A DNA stretch of 64,000 bases from assembly GCA_900110005.1 (NCBI GenBank), contig FOCC01000003.1, positions 116,535-180,534 on the forward strand. Reading direction: 5' to 3'. The translations under genes were made by a program, and so were the position numbers. Source of the DNA: Ligilactobacillus sp. WC1T17 (GTDB lineage Bacteria > Bacillota > Bacilli > Lactobacillales > Lactobacillaceae). Position 1 is the first letter of the stretch, and the number at the start of each line of letters is the position of its first letter. The notes beneath the pieces were generated by a model, which was not told where the DNA came from, ran no database searches, and saw only the letters and a list, made by a program, of their open reading frames with translations. This document shows, in pieces, positions 31,469 through 39,835 of the stretch.

Positions 31469-33236
31469 AATCTTCTTTTGGCATTTCAGTCTTCAAATAC
31501 AGCTCATCCAATTGTTTTGGTGCAACTACACTTGGAGCATTAGTCAATGGTTCAGAAGCCTTGGAATTCTTAGGGAAGGCAATAACTTCACGAATATTGT
31601 CTTTCTTAGCTAAAAGCATGGCGAAGCGGTCTAAACCAAGTGCCAACCCGCCGTGTGGTGGGAAACCAAAATCTAAAGCTTCCATGAACCAGCCGAATTG
31701 TGACTCGGCACTTTCCTTAGTAAAGCCTAATGCCTTAAACATTTTCTCTTGAATTGAGCGTTTATGGATACGGATTGAACCACCGCCAAGTTCATAACCA
31801 TTCAAGACAATGTCATAACTTTGTGCATGACACTTATGCGGATCTGAAGCCAATAAATCCAAATCTTCTTCATTTGGCATGGTAAATGGGTGGTGAGCTG
31901 CGATATAGCGTTCAAATTCTTCGCTATATTCAAAGAGTGGCCAATCAACAACCCAAACAAAGGCAAATTGTGATTCATCAATCATATCCATTTCTTTAGC
32001 AATTGATGTCCGCAAATAACCTAAAGATGCAGCCACAACATCAGCTTTATCAGCCACAAACAACAATAAGTCGCCCACATTTGCTTGAGCAGCTTGACAG
32101 ATAGCTTCTTCTTTACCCTTAAAGAACTTGGCAATTGGACCAGCAAATCCTTCTTCGGTAACTTTCATCCAAGCTAAACCTTTAGCGCCAAAACGTTTAA
32201 TGTAGTCTTGTTTTTCTTCGATTTTCTTACGTGAATACTTGTCAGCTCCGCCAGGAACAGCAATAGCCTTAACTTGGCCACCATTTTCAAGGGTGGAATC
32301 AAAGACTTTGAAACCGGCACCTTCAACGCTGTCAGCCATATTCTTAAGTTCCATTCCAAAACGAATATCAGGCTTGTCAGAACCAAAACGATCCATCGCT
32401 TCATTCCAAGTAATTTTTTGGATAGGTGTCTTCAGATCAATACCCAGGGTTTCTTTCATGACGGCCTTTAATAAACCTTCAGTCATTTCTTGAATTTCAT
32501 CAGCTGTCATAAAGGACATTTCCATATCAATTTGGGTAAATTCAGGCTGACGGTCACCACGTAAATCTTCATCACGGAAGCAACGGGCGATTTGATAGTA
32601 ACGATCAAAGCCGGCTCCCATCAAAAGTTGCTTAAATAATTGTGGTGATTGTGGCAAAGCATAGAAGTGACCTGGGTAAACGCGGGAAGGCACCAGATAA
32701 TCCCGTGCCCCTTCTGGTGTTGACCGTGTCAAATATGGCGTTTCCACATTAATGAAGCTGTTTTCATCTAAATAACGGTGAACAGCTTGGGTAATCCGGT
32801 TTCTAATCATCAATGCTTGCTGCATTTCCGGACGGCGCAAATCAAGATAGCGGTAGCGAAGGCGCGTTTCATCGGACGCAGTAGTATTATCTTCAATGTT
32901 GAAAGGTGTTAACTTGGCTTCGTTTAAAACTGTTAATTGAGATACTTCAACTTCCACCTTACCAGTTTTCATGTTAGGGTTGATGGCATTCTCAGCCCGG
33001 CTGACAACTTTACCTTGAACCTCGATAACATATTCGCTTTTGATTTGTTCAGCCTGCTTAAAAGCTTCTTCGGAGATATCGTGGTTAAAAACTAATTGAA
33101 CAATACCTTCACGATCACGTAAATCAACAAAAATCAAATTACCAAGGTCGCGGCGCTTTTGCACCCAACCTTTTAAAACAACATCTTGGTTAAGGTATTT
33201 TTCATCAACCAAGCCTGCATATGTGGTCCGTTTCAT
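31467..33236 (-). CDS. aspS: aspartyl-tRNA synthetase
   Basis: This class II synthetase charges tRNA-Asp. The 589-residue bacterial type has an N-terminal OB-fold anticodon domain ([18 protein letters not shown]), motif 2 with [18 protein letters not shown] (about 217), a GAD insertion domain (about 290-420) and motif 3 [13 protein letters not shown] (about 535). It lies 17 bp after hisS and is controlled by the shared T-box leader. Confidence 0.97.
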   Translation of the reverse strand: MKRTTYAGLVDEKYLNQDVVLKGWVQKRRDLGNLIFVDLRDREGIVQLVFNHDISEEAFKQAEQIKSEYVIEVQGKVVSRAENAINPNMKTGKVEVEVSQLTVLNEAKLTPFNIEDNTTASDETRLRYRYLDLRRPEMQQALMIRNRITQAVHRYLDENSFINVETPYLTRSTPEGARDYLVPSRVYPGHFYALPQSPQLFKQLLMGAGFDRYYQIARCFRDEDLRGDRQPEFTQIDMEMSFMTADEIQEMTEGLLKAVMKETLGIDLKTPIQKITWNEAMDRFGSDKPDIRFGMELKNMADSVEGAGFKVFDSTLENGGQVKAIAVPGGADKYSRKKIEEKQDYIKRFGAKGLAWMKVTEEGFAGPIAKFFKGKEEAICQAAQANVGDLLLFVADKADVVAASLGYLRTSIAKEMDMIDESQFAFVWVVDWPLFEYSEEFERYIAAHHPFTMPNEEDLDLLASDPHKCHAQSYDIVLNGYELGGGSIRIHKRSIQEKMFKALGFTKESAESQFGWFMEALDFGFPPHGGLALGLDRFAMLLAKKDNIREVIAFPKNSKASEPLTNAPSVVAPKQLDELYLKTEMPKED

Positions 33237-33253
33237 TATATTACCTCTTTTTC

Positions 33254-34531
33254 TTATTTAATCAATTGCTTAAAATCATGATAAATATCAGCTAAAGCTA
33301 CACTGACTTCTTCACCTGTAGCCATATTCTTTAGGTTGGCCTTTTTATTTACCAATTCAGTTTCACCAATAGTTAAGGTATAAGCGGCATGTAACTTGCT
33401 GGCCTGCTTAAATTGTGACTTTGGCTTCTTGGACAAATAATCACGTTCGGCACTTAAGCCTTGTTGACGTAAAGACATCACTAATTTTAAGCTTTCTGTA
33501 TTCGTAGCCTCGCCAATGCCAACAACATAAACATCTAAATCATTGTTTAATTTCCAAGCTTCTTTTTCAGCATCCAAAATTAAAAGCAGGCGTTCAACCC
33601 CTAAGCCAAAACCAATCCCTGGTGTTTCGGGACCGCCTAATTGTTCTACTAAGCCATTATAACGTCCACCGGCACAAACAGTGGTCCATTTGCCATTGAA
33701 AGCTTTAGAATCACTCATGATTTCAAAGATAGTGTGGTTATAATAATCAAGTCCCCGCACCATATTGCTATCAACGGTATATTCAATGCCTAAAGCATCC
33801 AACAATGACTTAACAGTGTCAAAGTGAACTTTGGCTTCATCAGTTAGGTAATCTAAAATAGAAGGCGCATTAGCCACAATCTTTTGGTCGCCTTCATCTT
33901 TAGAATCAAGCACGCGCAAAGGATTTTTGTGCAAACGTTCCTTAGAATCGTCAGATAATTCACCTTCAAATGGTTCCAAATAATCAACCAAAGCTTGCCG
34001 GTAAGCCGCTCTTGTTTCTTGATCGCCTAAAGTGTTCAACGCCAGTTTCAAACTATTTAAGCCAAAACCTTTGAGCAATTCAATTGCCATCGCGATAACT
34101 TCAACATCCAAGGTCGGGTTATCCACACCAAATGCTTCAACTCCGATTTGGTGAAATTCACGTAAACGTCCTGATTGGGGACGTTCATATCGAAACATCG
34201 GTCCAATATAGTAAGTCTTAAAAGGACGGGCAATCTCTGGTCCGTAGAGTTTGTTTTCAACATAACTTCGAACGACTCCAGCAGTTCCTTCTGGTCGCAA
34301 AGTAATATGCCGTTCCCCCTTATCAAAGAAATCATACATTTCTTTGGTAACAATATCGGATGTTTCACCCGAAGTACGCGAGAAGACTTCAAAATTTTCA
34401 AAAATAGGGGTTCTCATTTCTTGATAACGGAATTTTTTGAATAATTCACGTGCTTTTTGTTCAACAAATTGCCATTTTTCTGATTCACCCGGCAAAATGT
34501 CCGCTGTACCTTTGGGACGTTGGTATTTCAT
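33254..34531 (-). CDS. hisS: histidyl-tRNA synthetase
   Basis: This class II synthetase charges tRNA-His. The 425-residue protein has motif 1 region [14 protein letters not shown] (here [11 protein letters not shown]), motif 2 [18 protein letters not shown] (about 112), the His A segment [12 protein letters not shown] (about 260) and a C-terminal anticodon-binding domain. The ATG at 34531 follows AAAGGAGG; the TTG one codon upstream is not needed. It is the first gene of hisS-aspS behind a T-box leader. Confidence 0.97.
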   Translation of the reverse strand: MKYQRPKGTADILPGESEKWQFVEQKARELFKKFRYQEMRTPIFENFEVFSRTSGETSDIVTKEMYDFFDKGERHITLRPEGTAGVVRSYVENKLYGPEIARPFKTYYIGPMFRYERPQSGRLREFHQIGVEAFGVDNPTLDVEVIAMAIELLKGFGLNSLKLALNTLGDQETRAAYRQALVDYLEPFEGELSDDSKERLHKNPLRVLDSKDEGDQKIVANAPSILDYLTDEAKVHFDTVKSLLDALGIEYTVDSNMVRGLDYYNHTIFEIMSDSKAFNGKWTTVCAGGRYNGLVEQLGGPETPGIGFGLGVERLLLILDAEKEAWKLNNDLDVYVVGIGEATNTESLKLVMSLRQQGLSAERDYLSKKPKSQFKQASKLHAAYTLTIGETELVNKKANLKNMATGEEVSVALADIYHDFKQLIK

Positions 34532-34561
34532 CAAAAATCCTCCTTTAATTTTCCGGCAAAG

Positions 34562-34767
34562 AAAAAGCCCTTGTCAACTGCAAGTCAACAAGGGCGCAAA
34601 GCACGGTACCACCTTAATTTATAACTTCGGGATAACGCGCCATTCGCGGTGCTGTTCGCACACCTCAAAAGTGTCTTCACAAATAAACTTTCATGGACTC
34701 GCAGCTACCGTCCACTCTCTGTAAAAATTTTACCTGCTACTCTTCTTTCTCACCGGTTCATATCAAT
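34562..34767 (-). promoter_or_regulatory. T-box riboswitch leader of hisS-aspS
   Basis: The minus strand carries the T-box landmarks in order. AGAGAGTGG and GCTGCGAGTCC belong to stem I. GTGAAGACACTTTTGAGG is the specifier region, with the candidate specifier at 34671-34675. AGGTGGTACCGTG (34603-34615) is the antiterminator T-box that pairs with the uncharged tRNA acceptor end. The terminator stem GCCCTTGTTGACT/AGTTGACAAGGGC (34567-34595) is followed by T5. Uncharged tRNA would favour antitermination and raise synthetase expression. Confidence 0.93.
34671..34675 (-). promoter_or_regulatory. overlapping Asp/His specifier codons in the T-box
   Basis: The specifier-loop sequence GAAGACACTTTTGAG contains GAC (Asp, 34673-34675) and, shifted by two bases, CAC (His, 34671-34673). 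The usual alignment of T-box specifier loops favours GAC; the overlap allows CAC as well. Confidence 0.6.
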
Positions 34768-34773
34768 GATTCT

Positions 34774-34802
34774 AGAATACAAAAACTAAGGCTGTAAGTC
34801 AA
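34774..34802 (-). promoter_or_regulatory. hisS-aspS promoter
   Basis: On the minus strand TTGACT (34797-34802), 17 bp, TATTCT (34774-34779). Transcription would start near 34767, at the 5' end of the T-box leader. Confidence 0.85.
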
Positions 34803-34822
34803 GTTAAACTTAGCTTTTTATC

Positions 34823-35650
34823 TCATAAATCAACCACTAATTCAATTGGCGTATGATCTTGTCTATCCCCTGTATCAAGCATACTGGACTCCTTGACTTG
34901 GGGAAGCAGGCGGTCGCTGGCCAGCCAATAATCAATCCGCCAGCCGGAATTATTGACTTTGCTGGTTTTAACTCGTTGAGCCCACCAAGTATAAACATTA
35001 GGCACTGAGCCGTTTAATTTCCTGAAGGTATCACTAAAACCAGCAGCCAATAAGTTAGTAAAACCTAAACGTTCTTCATCGGTAAAACCGGCTGAATGGT
35101 GGTTGGTCTTAGGATGAGCCAAATCAATTTCTTGATGAGCTACATTAAAATCACCACTAATTAAAACAGGTTTCTTTTGATCAAGTTCTTTTAAATACTG
35201 ACAATATTTTTGATCCCAAATTTGTCTATCACCTAAACGTTTTAACTGGCTTCCTGAATTAGGGGTATAGACTTGGGTAACATAAAAATCATTAAATTCC
35301 AATGTTAAAATCCGGCCTTCAAAATCCATTGGTTCCGGCGCTCCAATGGTTGGATAAGAAACCTTAGGCTGCAAGCTTTTTTGATATAAAAACATCGTCC
35401 CTGCATAGCCTTTTTTAGCTGGTTCTTCTGATGACCTAAAAGCAAACTCATACTCAGGAAAATACTGTTCTAAAATCTGCGAGTGCTTTCTAGTTGGACC
35501 TTCTTGGCGCAATTTGGTTTCTTGTATAGCAAGAATATCAGGCTTTTTTTGGGCTATTTGCGCTAAAACAGCGCGACTCATTTCGGCCCGTGCTGAAGTT
35601 CCTGTTAAAGCTGCGTTGAGTGAATCAATATTCCATGAAATTAACCTCAT
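34823..35650 (-). CDS. exoA: exodeoxyribonuclease III / AP endonuclease
   Basis: This base-excision repair nuclease (EEP fold) incises at abasic sites. The 275-residue protein has the metal and catalytic motifs LISWNIDSLNA (Asn), LAIQETKL (Glu), ISGDFNVAHQ (Asp/Asn) and RQDHTPIEL (Asp-His at the C-terminus). It is a single gene on the minus strand with GGGCGGGGAT before the ATG. Confidence 0.95.
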   Translation of the reverse strand: MRLISWNIDSLNAALTGTSARAEMSRAVLAQIAQKKPDILAIQETKLRQEGPTRKHSQILEQYFPEYEFAFRSSEEPAKKGYAGTMFLYQKSLQPKVSYPTIGAPEPMDFEGRILTLEFNDFYVTQVYTPNSGSQLKRLGDRQIWDQKYCQYLKELDQKKPVLISGDFNVAHQEIDLAHPKTNHHSAGFTDEERLGFTNLLAAGFSDTFRKLNGSVPNVYTWWAQRVKTSKVNNSGWRIDYWLASDRLLPQVKESSMLDTGDRQDHTPIELVVDL

Positions 35651-35710
35651 TTTATCCCCGCCCTTCTGTAATAGCCTTATCTTATTATAACAAGTTTTTT
35701 TCCATAATGC

Positions 35711-35739
35711 TTGTCATTAATAATTAAAATTGATATAAT
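35711..35739 (+). promoter_or_regulatory. tRNA-Ser promoter
   Basis: TTGTCA (35711-35716), 17 bp, TATAAT (35734-35739), ending 11 bp before the tRNA. Confidence 0.85.
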
Positions 35740-35750
35740 GAAATTGTTGC

Positions 35751-35837
35751 GGAGAGTTGGCAGAGTGGTAATGCACCGGACTCGAAATCCGGCGAACCGA
35801 TAGTATCGGCGCGCAGGTTCAAATCCTGTACTCTCCT
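35751..35837 (+). tRNA. tRNA-Ser (anticodon CGA)
   Basis: The acceptor stem GGAGAGT/ACTCTCC, D arm, anticodon stem CCGGA/TCCGG with loop CTCGAAA (anticodon CGA), long variable arm with CCGAT/ATCGG and T arm GCAGG-TTCAAAT-CCTGT all fold. This gives a class II tRNA reading UCG. CCA is not encoded. The base at the discriminator position is T rather than the G usual for tRNA-Ser. Confidence 0.95.
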
Positions 35838-35846
35838 TAAGAGATT

Positions 35847-35879
35847 AAGTCCTGTAAATAAATTTTACAGGACTTTTTT
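35847..35879 (+). terminator. tRNA-Ser terminator
   Basis: AAGTCCTGTAAA pairs with TTTACAGGACTT across TAAAT and is followed by T residues. It can also serve the convergent HAD pseudogene. Confidence 0.88.
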
Positions 35880-35889
35880 ATATACTTTT

Positions 35890-36522
35890 TTAAATAACAC
35901 CAATCATTTTAAAGCCATTCCATAAGCCATCGTCGTTAACATCAGTGGTCACCAAATCAGCAGCTGTTTTAGTTTCCTGTCCGGCGTTTTCCATTGCCAC
36001 ACTGGTAGCACAGTACTCAAACATAGGAATATCAATCTTAGCATCACCAAAAGCGACGGTTTGTTTTGGACTAGCTTTTAGATAACTTAGCAAAACGTCA
36101 ATCGCATGGGCCTTAGAAACATCTTTAGTAGGATTCTTACCTTGAATATATTTTTTTAAAGCATCTTGTGCCTTATTTTCAAAGCCGGGACTGGCAAAAA
36201 GGCCCTCATTACTTTCTAAATAAAAAGGTAAATCATTATTTAACAACCACTCAGCAATCATGCGCTCAGCTTCTGGCGCTAAAGCTTGATGCAACAGGAC
36301 TTCTGCTTCATTTTCAACATAATTGCCATTGCCCCCAATAATACCGTCAAAGTCAATCTCAAATAATTCATTTGGTAGCTCAGCCTTGCTACGTCACGAA
36401 TTCAGATAGATTTTATGTCCTTTGCTACGTGCCAGCTGAATCGCTTTTTTAGCGCTAATCGGAATAAGATTGTCATAATCAACAATAGTCCCATCAATAT
36501 CAAGAAAGATAATTTTTGCCAT
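35890..36522 (-). pseudogene. broken Cof-type HAD phosphatase gene
   Basis: Read from the ATG at 36520-36522, the frame gives MAKIIFLDIDGTIVD (motif I), then at codon 43 a TGA (36394-36396). That TGA sits where the family has the glycine of its TGRSKAE motif II: the sequence is LNS-stop-RSKAEL, consistent with GGA to TGA. The frame then continues without interruption through DFDGIIGGNGNYVEN and VAFGDAKIDIPMFEYC to the end. The total of 210 codons is about 50 short of relatives. The gap falls between KKYIQGKNPTKD and VSKAHAIDVL, where the cap domain should be longer. Both lesions point to a pseudogene; a downstream in-frame ATG could yield only a fragment. Confidence 0.85.
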
Positions 36523-36619
36523 ATCAAATCAAAATCCCTTTCAGTTAACCTTACTTTATCTAAGTATAAATGATTGGTATAAGTTAGTAAAACGATAACA
36601 TGTCTTAAACTTTTAAAGA

Positions 36620-36648
36620 TTGCTATTTATTACCGCTTTATATATAAT
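36620..36648 (+). promoter_or_regulatory. promoter of the SPFH gene
   Basis: TTGCTA (36620-36625), 17 bp, TATAAT (36643-36648), 30 bp before the ATG. Confidence 0.65.
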
Positions 36649-36677
36649 TTAAATATCTTACATAGGGAGGAATTTTT

Positions 36678-37532
36678 ATGCCATTATTATTTTTATTAAT
36701 CTTACTCATCTTAGTTTGTGTCTTTGGGATTAAGATTGTACCACAAAATTACCAGGGATTAATTGAAACCTTGGGTAAATACAGCCGGACTGTTAACGCA
36801 GGCATTAATTTTGTAATTCCGGGTATCCAAAAAATAAGGGTAGTGTCTTTGGCTTTACAGCCTTTAGAAATTCAAAAATATTCTATTATCACCAAAGATA
36901 ATGCGGAAATTTCAACTAGCTTAACTCTAAATTACCAAGTCACAAATAGCTATAATTTCTTTTATAATAACACTGATTCAGTTACTTCCATGATTCAACT
37001 GATTCGCGGACATTTAAGAGATATTATTGGGCGGATGGATTTAAACACAGCTTTAGGCTCTACCAGCGAAATAAATGCATCTTTATATAAAGCGATTGGC
37101 GACTTAACCGAAATTTATGGAGTGATGGTTGTCCGTGTTAATATCGATGAATTATTACCTAGTCCTGAAATTCAAAAAGCTATGGATAAACAATTGACCG
37201 CTGATCGTGAAAAAACCGCGACTATTGCCAAAGCCGAAGGTGAAGCCAAAAACATTGAGCTGACAACTAAAGCACAAAATGATGCCTTAATTGCCACAGC
37301 CAAGGCCAAGGCTGAAGCTATTAAGACCCAAGCGGACGCTGAAGCCTATAAAATTAATACTATCCAAGCTTCCTTAGCTAGCGTTAGCGAAAATTACTTC
37401 AAAGATGAAAGTTTAAAGACCTTTAGCACGCTCGCCCAAGGGCCTAATAACCTCATTGTAACCAGTCAAAAAGAGATGACTAATTTAGCTGAAATTCCGG
37501 CAATTAAAAAAGTTTGGGATGAAACTAAATAA
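36678..37532 (+). CDS. SPFH/band 7 (stomatin-like) membrane protein
   Basis: This 284-residue membrane-microdomain scaffold has an N-terminal hydrophobic anchor (residues 2-20), a SPFH/prohibitin domain (about 22-180, with VPQNYQGLIETLGKYSRT and MDLNTALGSTSEINA) and a long alanine/lysine/glutamate-rich coiled coil (about 180-235). It is similar to QmcA/stomatin. The AGGGAGG ribosome binding site is strong. It is monocistronic; no NfeD gene is adjacent. Confidence 0.9.
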   Translation: MPLLFLLILLILVCVFGIKIVPQNYQGLIETLGKYSRTVNAGINFVIPGIQKIRVVSLALQPLEIQKYSIITKDNAEISTSLTLNYQVTNSYNFFYNNTDSVTSMIQLIRGHLRDIIGRMDLNTALGSTSEINASLYKAIGDLTEIYGVMVVRVNIDELLPSPEIQKAMDKQLTADREKTATIAKAEGEAKNIELTTKAQNDALIATAKAKAEAIKTQADAEAYKINTIQASLASVSENYFKDESLKTFSTLAQGPNNLIVTSQKEMTNLAEIPAIKKVWDETK

Positions 37533-37569
37533 AAAAAAGCGTAAGTCAAAATGACTTACGCTTTTTTAT
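37533..37569. terminator. bidirectional rho-independent terminator
   Basis: AAAAGCGTAAGTCA pairs with TGACTTACGCTTTT across AAA. It serves the SPFH gene (plus) and efp (minus). Confidence 0.92.
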
Positions 37570-38126
37570 TAAGCTCTTGCTTTATAAGAGCCGTTATCCG
37601 TATTAATTACTAAAGTATCGCCGACGTTAATAAAATCTGGCACGGTTACGACCAAACCTGTTTCCATAGTAGCTGGTTTACCACCTGAAGCTGCAGTCGC
37701 ACCTTTAATCGTTGGCTGTGTGTCAACAACTTTCATTGCTACTGTTCCGGGTAAATCAATACCAATTAATTCGTCATTGCAAAAATCAAGCTGCACTTCC
37801 ATATTTGGCATGAGGAATTGTTCTTCTTCTTTTAATTGTTCTTGGCTCAGTTCATACTGTTCGTAAGTATCCATATCCATAAAGACCTTTGTTTGGCCTT
37901 CATCATATAGATATTGGGCACTTTTTTTATCGACAATGGCTAAATCAACTTTTTCCGTTGGACGCATTGTTGTTTGAATAATAGCACCTGAACGCACATC
38001 GTTTAACTTCATTTGCATTACAGTATTACCCTTGCCCGGCTTGTGGTGATTGGTTTCTAAAACCTTGATTAACTTGCCGTTTTGTTCAAAAATCATACCT
38101 TTTTTCAAATTAATTGCTTCTACCAT
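37569..38126 (-). CDS. efp: elongation factor P
   Basis: EF-P binds between the ribosomal P and E sites and relieves stalling at consecutive prolines. The 185-residue protein has domain I with the loop NHHKPGKGN (Lys32 at the tip, the usual modification position), the OB domains II and III, and the C-terminal signature-like VPDFINVGDTLVINTDNGSY. The ATG at 38126 follows AGAGGAA at 7 nt; the frame also reaches an ATG at 38156 but without a ribosome binding site. It is transcribed with a leader of about 150 nt containing a short proline-motif ORF (see 38205-38252). Confidence 0.97.
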   Translation of the reverse strand: MVEAINLKKGMIFEQNGKLIKVLETNHHKPGKGNTVMQMKLNDVRSGAIIQTTMRPTEKVDLAIVDKKSAQYLYDEGQTKVFMDMDTYEQYELSQEQLKEEEQFLMPNMEVQLDFCNDELIGIDLPGTVAMKVVDTQPTIKGATAASGGKPATMETGLVVTVPDFINVGDTLVINTDNGSYKARA

Positions 38127-38140
38127 TAGAATTCCTCTTT

Positions 38141-38210
38141 CCTTAGTGCAAAGCAACCTTAGCTGCCTTGCTTTTTTTAATTGTCACAAGACATATTTGT
38201 TGCACTAAAG
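38141..38210 (-). promoter_or_regulatory. long-range stem next to the efp ribosome binding site
   Basis: On the minus strand CTTTAGTGCAA (38200-38210) can pair with TTGCACTAAGG (38141-38151), 11 bp with one G-U. The 3' arm ends 3 nt before the efp Shine-Dalgarno (38132-38138). The 5' arm contains the stop codon of the leader ORF. The loop of 48 nt holds a small AGCAA/TTGCT hairpin. The stem would lie within the 30S initiation footprint on efp. Confidence 0.6.
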
Positions 38211-38252
38211 TTTAGGAGGTGCCTGTGGTAGAGCGAATCCACTAAATATCAT
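38205..38252 (-). CDS. efp leader peptide with Ala-Pro-Pro-Lys motif
   Basis: This 15-codon ORF reads MIFSGFALPQAPPKL and lies in the 5' leader of efp. Its GGAGG ribosome binding site (38260-38264) sits 7 nt before the ATG, better than that of most genes in this window. Pro12-Pro13 (CCT CCT) followed by Lys is an EF-P-dependent type of stall sequence. The stop codon TAG lies inside the 5' arm of the stem that reaches the efp ribosome binding site. It has no predicted function as a free peptide; it is probably a regulatory leader. Whether it is translated is inferred from the ribosome binding site only. Confidence 0.7.
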   Translation of the reverse strand: MIFSGFALPQAPPKL

Positions 38253-38280
38253 TTACATTCCTCCGCTCTATAACCATTCA

Positions 38281-38310
38281 ATTATACATTTTTTTGGATC
38301 TTAAAAGCAA
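38281..38310 (-). promoter_or_regulatory. efp promoter
   Basis: On the minus strand TTGCTT (38305-38310), 18 bp, TATAAT (38281-38286). Predicted transcription starts near 38274, giving about 148 nt of leader before efp. The -35 overlaps the edge of the fumC terminator region. Confidence 0.7.
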
Positions 38311-38311
38311 A

Positions 38312-38345
38312 TTTAAAAAGCACTGCCGAATGGCAGTGCTTTTCT
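38312..38345 (-). terminator. fumC terminator
   Basis: AAAAGCACTGCC pairs with GGCAGTGCTTTT across a 4-nt loop; a T run follows on the minus strand. It makes efp an independent unit. Confidence 0.88.
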
Positions 38346-39724
38346 TAATCAATATTCGTCATTTTTAACGGATCCATCCATTGCCGGTATTGCTCTTTTG
38401 TGACTTTTCCTGATTTAAGAGCAGCTTCTTTTAAAGTCAGCCCTTCTTTTTCAGCTAATTGAGCAATTTTAGCACTTTCATGATAGCCAATGTGTGGCGC
38501 CAATGCTGTCACGGTCATTAACGAATAATCAACCAGGCTTTGCATCCTTTTTTCATTTACTTCGAGGCCTTGAATTAAATGCTCATTAAAACTCTGGATT
38601 GTTTCCGTCAACAAATCAGCAGATTCTAAAAAAGCATCAATTAAAACCGGCTTATAGACATTCATTTCGAAATTTCCCTGGGAAGAAGCCATATTAACGA
38701 CGACATCATTGCCCATCACCCTGACACTTGCCATCGTGAGCGCTTCACATTGAGTAGGATTGACTTTTCCAGGCATAATCGATGAACCTGGTTCATTAGC
38801 CGGAATTTTTAATTCGCCATACCCGGCCCGCGGACCTGACGCTAAAAAGCGGATATCATTGGCAATTTTTAAAAGATCAGCTGCCAACGTCTTCAAAGCG
38901 CCATGCACAACATTTAAGCCTGAATGAGCTGCTAAGCCATAAAACTTATTGCCATCAGCACTAAAGGCAACACCATAAATTTCAGCCATTTGCTTAGCAA
39001 CTTTTTGAGCAAAGCCAGGCACAGCATTCAGTCCTGTTCCTACCGCAGTTCCGCCAATAGCCAATTCATTTAAAGTCGGTGCCAGTTTCTCTAAATAAAG
39101 TAAATCGTGTTCCAACATTGCTGTCCAGCCTGAAATTTCTTGGCCAAAAGTCAACGGTGTTGCATCTTGCAAATGCGTACGGCCAATTTTAACTGTCTGC
39201 CAATACTTGCTTTGTTTAATCTTCAAAGCAGCAATTAGTCCTTTAACTGCTAGCATTGTTTCAGCTACCGCCAACCTAGCCGCAATATTCATTGCCGTAG
39301 GAAAAATGTCATTGGAACTTTGCCCGCGATTAACGTCATCGTTAGGCAAAATTTCATTTTGTGAATCAAGTTTTTGCGCCACATGTGCAATCACTTCATT
39401 GACATTCATATTCGTTTGCGTTCCTGAACCTGTTTGGTAAATCTTCAAAGGAAAATGTTTTTGCAATTCATTGTCTTCTAGAGCTAAAAGCTGGTCGCAA
39501 GCTTGAACAATCAAGTTGGACTTGGTTGCATCTAAATTATACAATTCATAATTTGCCTGAGCAGCAGCCTTTTTCAATTGAATCAAAACTCTAATCAATG
39601 CTAAAGGCATGGTTTTTCCAGCCTTAAAATTCTGCAGGCTTCTTTGAGTCTGCGGCCCCCACAAAACTTGATCAGGGATCTTTACTGCTCCCAAGGTATC
39701 ATATTCAATGCGATAGTCATCCAT
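38345..39724 (-). CDS. fumC: class II fumarate hydratase
   Basis: This fumarase interconverts fumarate and malate. The 459-residue protein of the aspartase/fumarase superfamily has GSGTQTNMNVNEV (about 97-109), RGQSSNDIFPTAMN (about 133), HLQDATPLTFGQE (about 183) and the signature GSSIMPGKVNPTQ (about 312). The iron-free class II type is usual in heterofermentative and malate-using lactobacilli. The gene is monocistronic. Confidence 0.96.
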   Translation of the reverse strand: MDDYRIEYDTLGAVKIPDQVLWGPQTQRSLQNFKAGKTMPLALIRVLIQLKKAAAQANYELYNLDATKSNLIVQACDQLLALEDNELQKHFPLKIYQTGSGTQTNMNVNEVIAHVAQKLDSQNEILPNDDVNRGQSSNDIFPTAMNIAARLAVAETMLAVKGLIAALKIKQSKYWQTVKIGRTHLQDATPLTFGQEISGWTAMLEHDLLYLEKLAPTLNELAIGGTAVGTGLNAVPGFAQKVAKQMAEIYGVAFSADGNKFYGLAAHSGLNVVHGALKTLAADLLKIANDIRFLASGPRAGYGELKIPANEPGSSIMPGKVNPTQCEALTMASVRVMGNDVVVNMASSQGNFEMNVYKPVLIDAFLESADLLTETIQSFNEHLIQGLEVNEKRMQSLVDYSLMTVTALAPHIGYHESAKIAQLAEKEGLTLKEAALKSGKVTKEQYRQWMDPLKMTNID

Positions 39725-39783
39725 TCAACCACTCCTAAGCAAATATTTACCTCAATTATAACAAATAATTAATTCATAATATA

Positions 39784-39813
39784 ATAAAAAGAAGCAAAGC
39801 TCTGCCCTGCTTC
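39784..39813 (-). terminator. terminator of the ABC/secreted-peptide operon
   Basis: GAAGCA pairs with TGCTTC around an 11-nt loop and is followed by TTTTTATTATATT on the minus strand. Confidence 0.6.
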
Positions 39814-39835
39814 ACTTCAAAGTCCAATTCTTTTA

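Noticed and set aside
38152..38184. Terminator-like hairpin on the plus strand (AAGCAA/TTGCTT then T7) inside the efp leader
   Set aside because: No plus-strand gene reads into this region; fumC and efp are both on the minus strand, where the same bases are an A run. I treat it as a small hairpin inside the leader loop.
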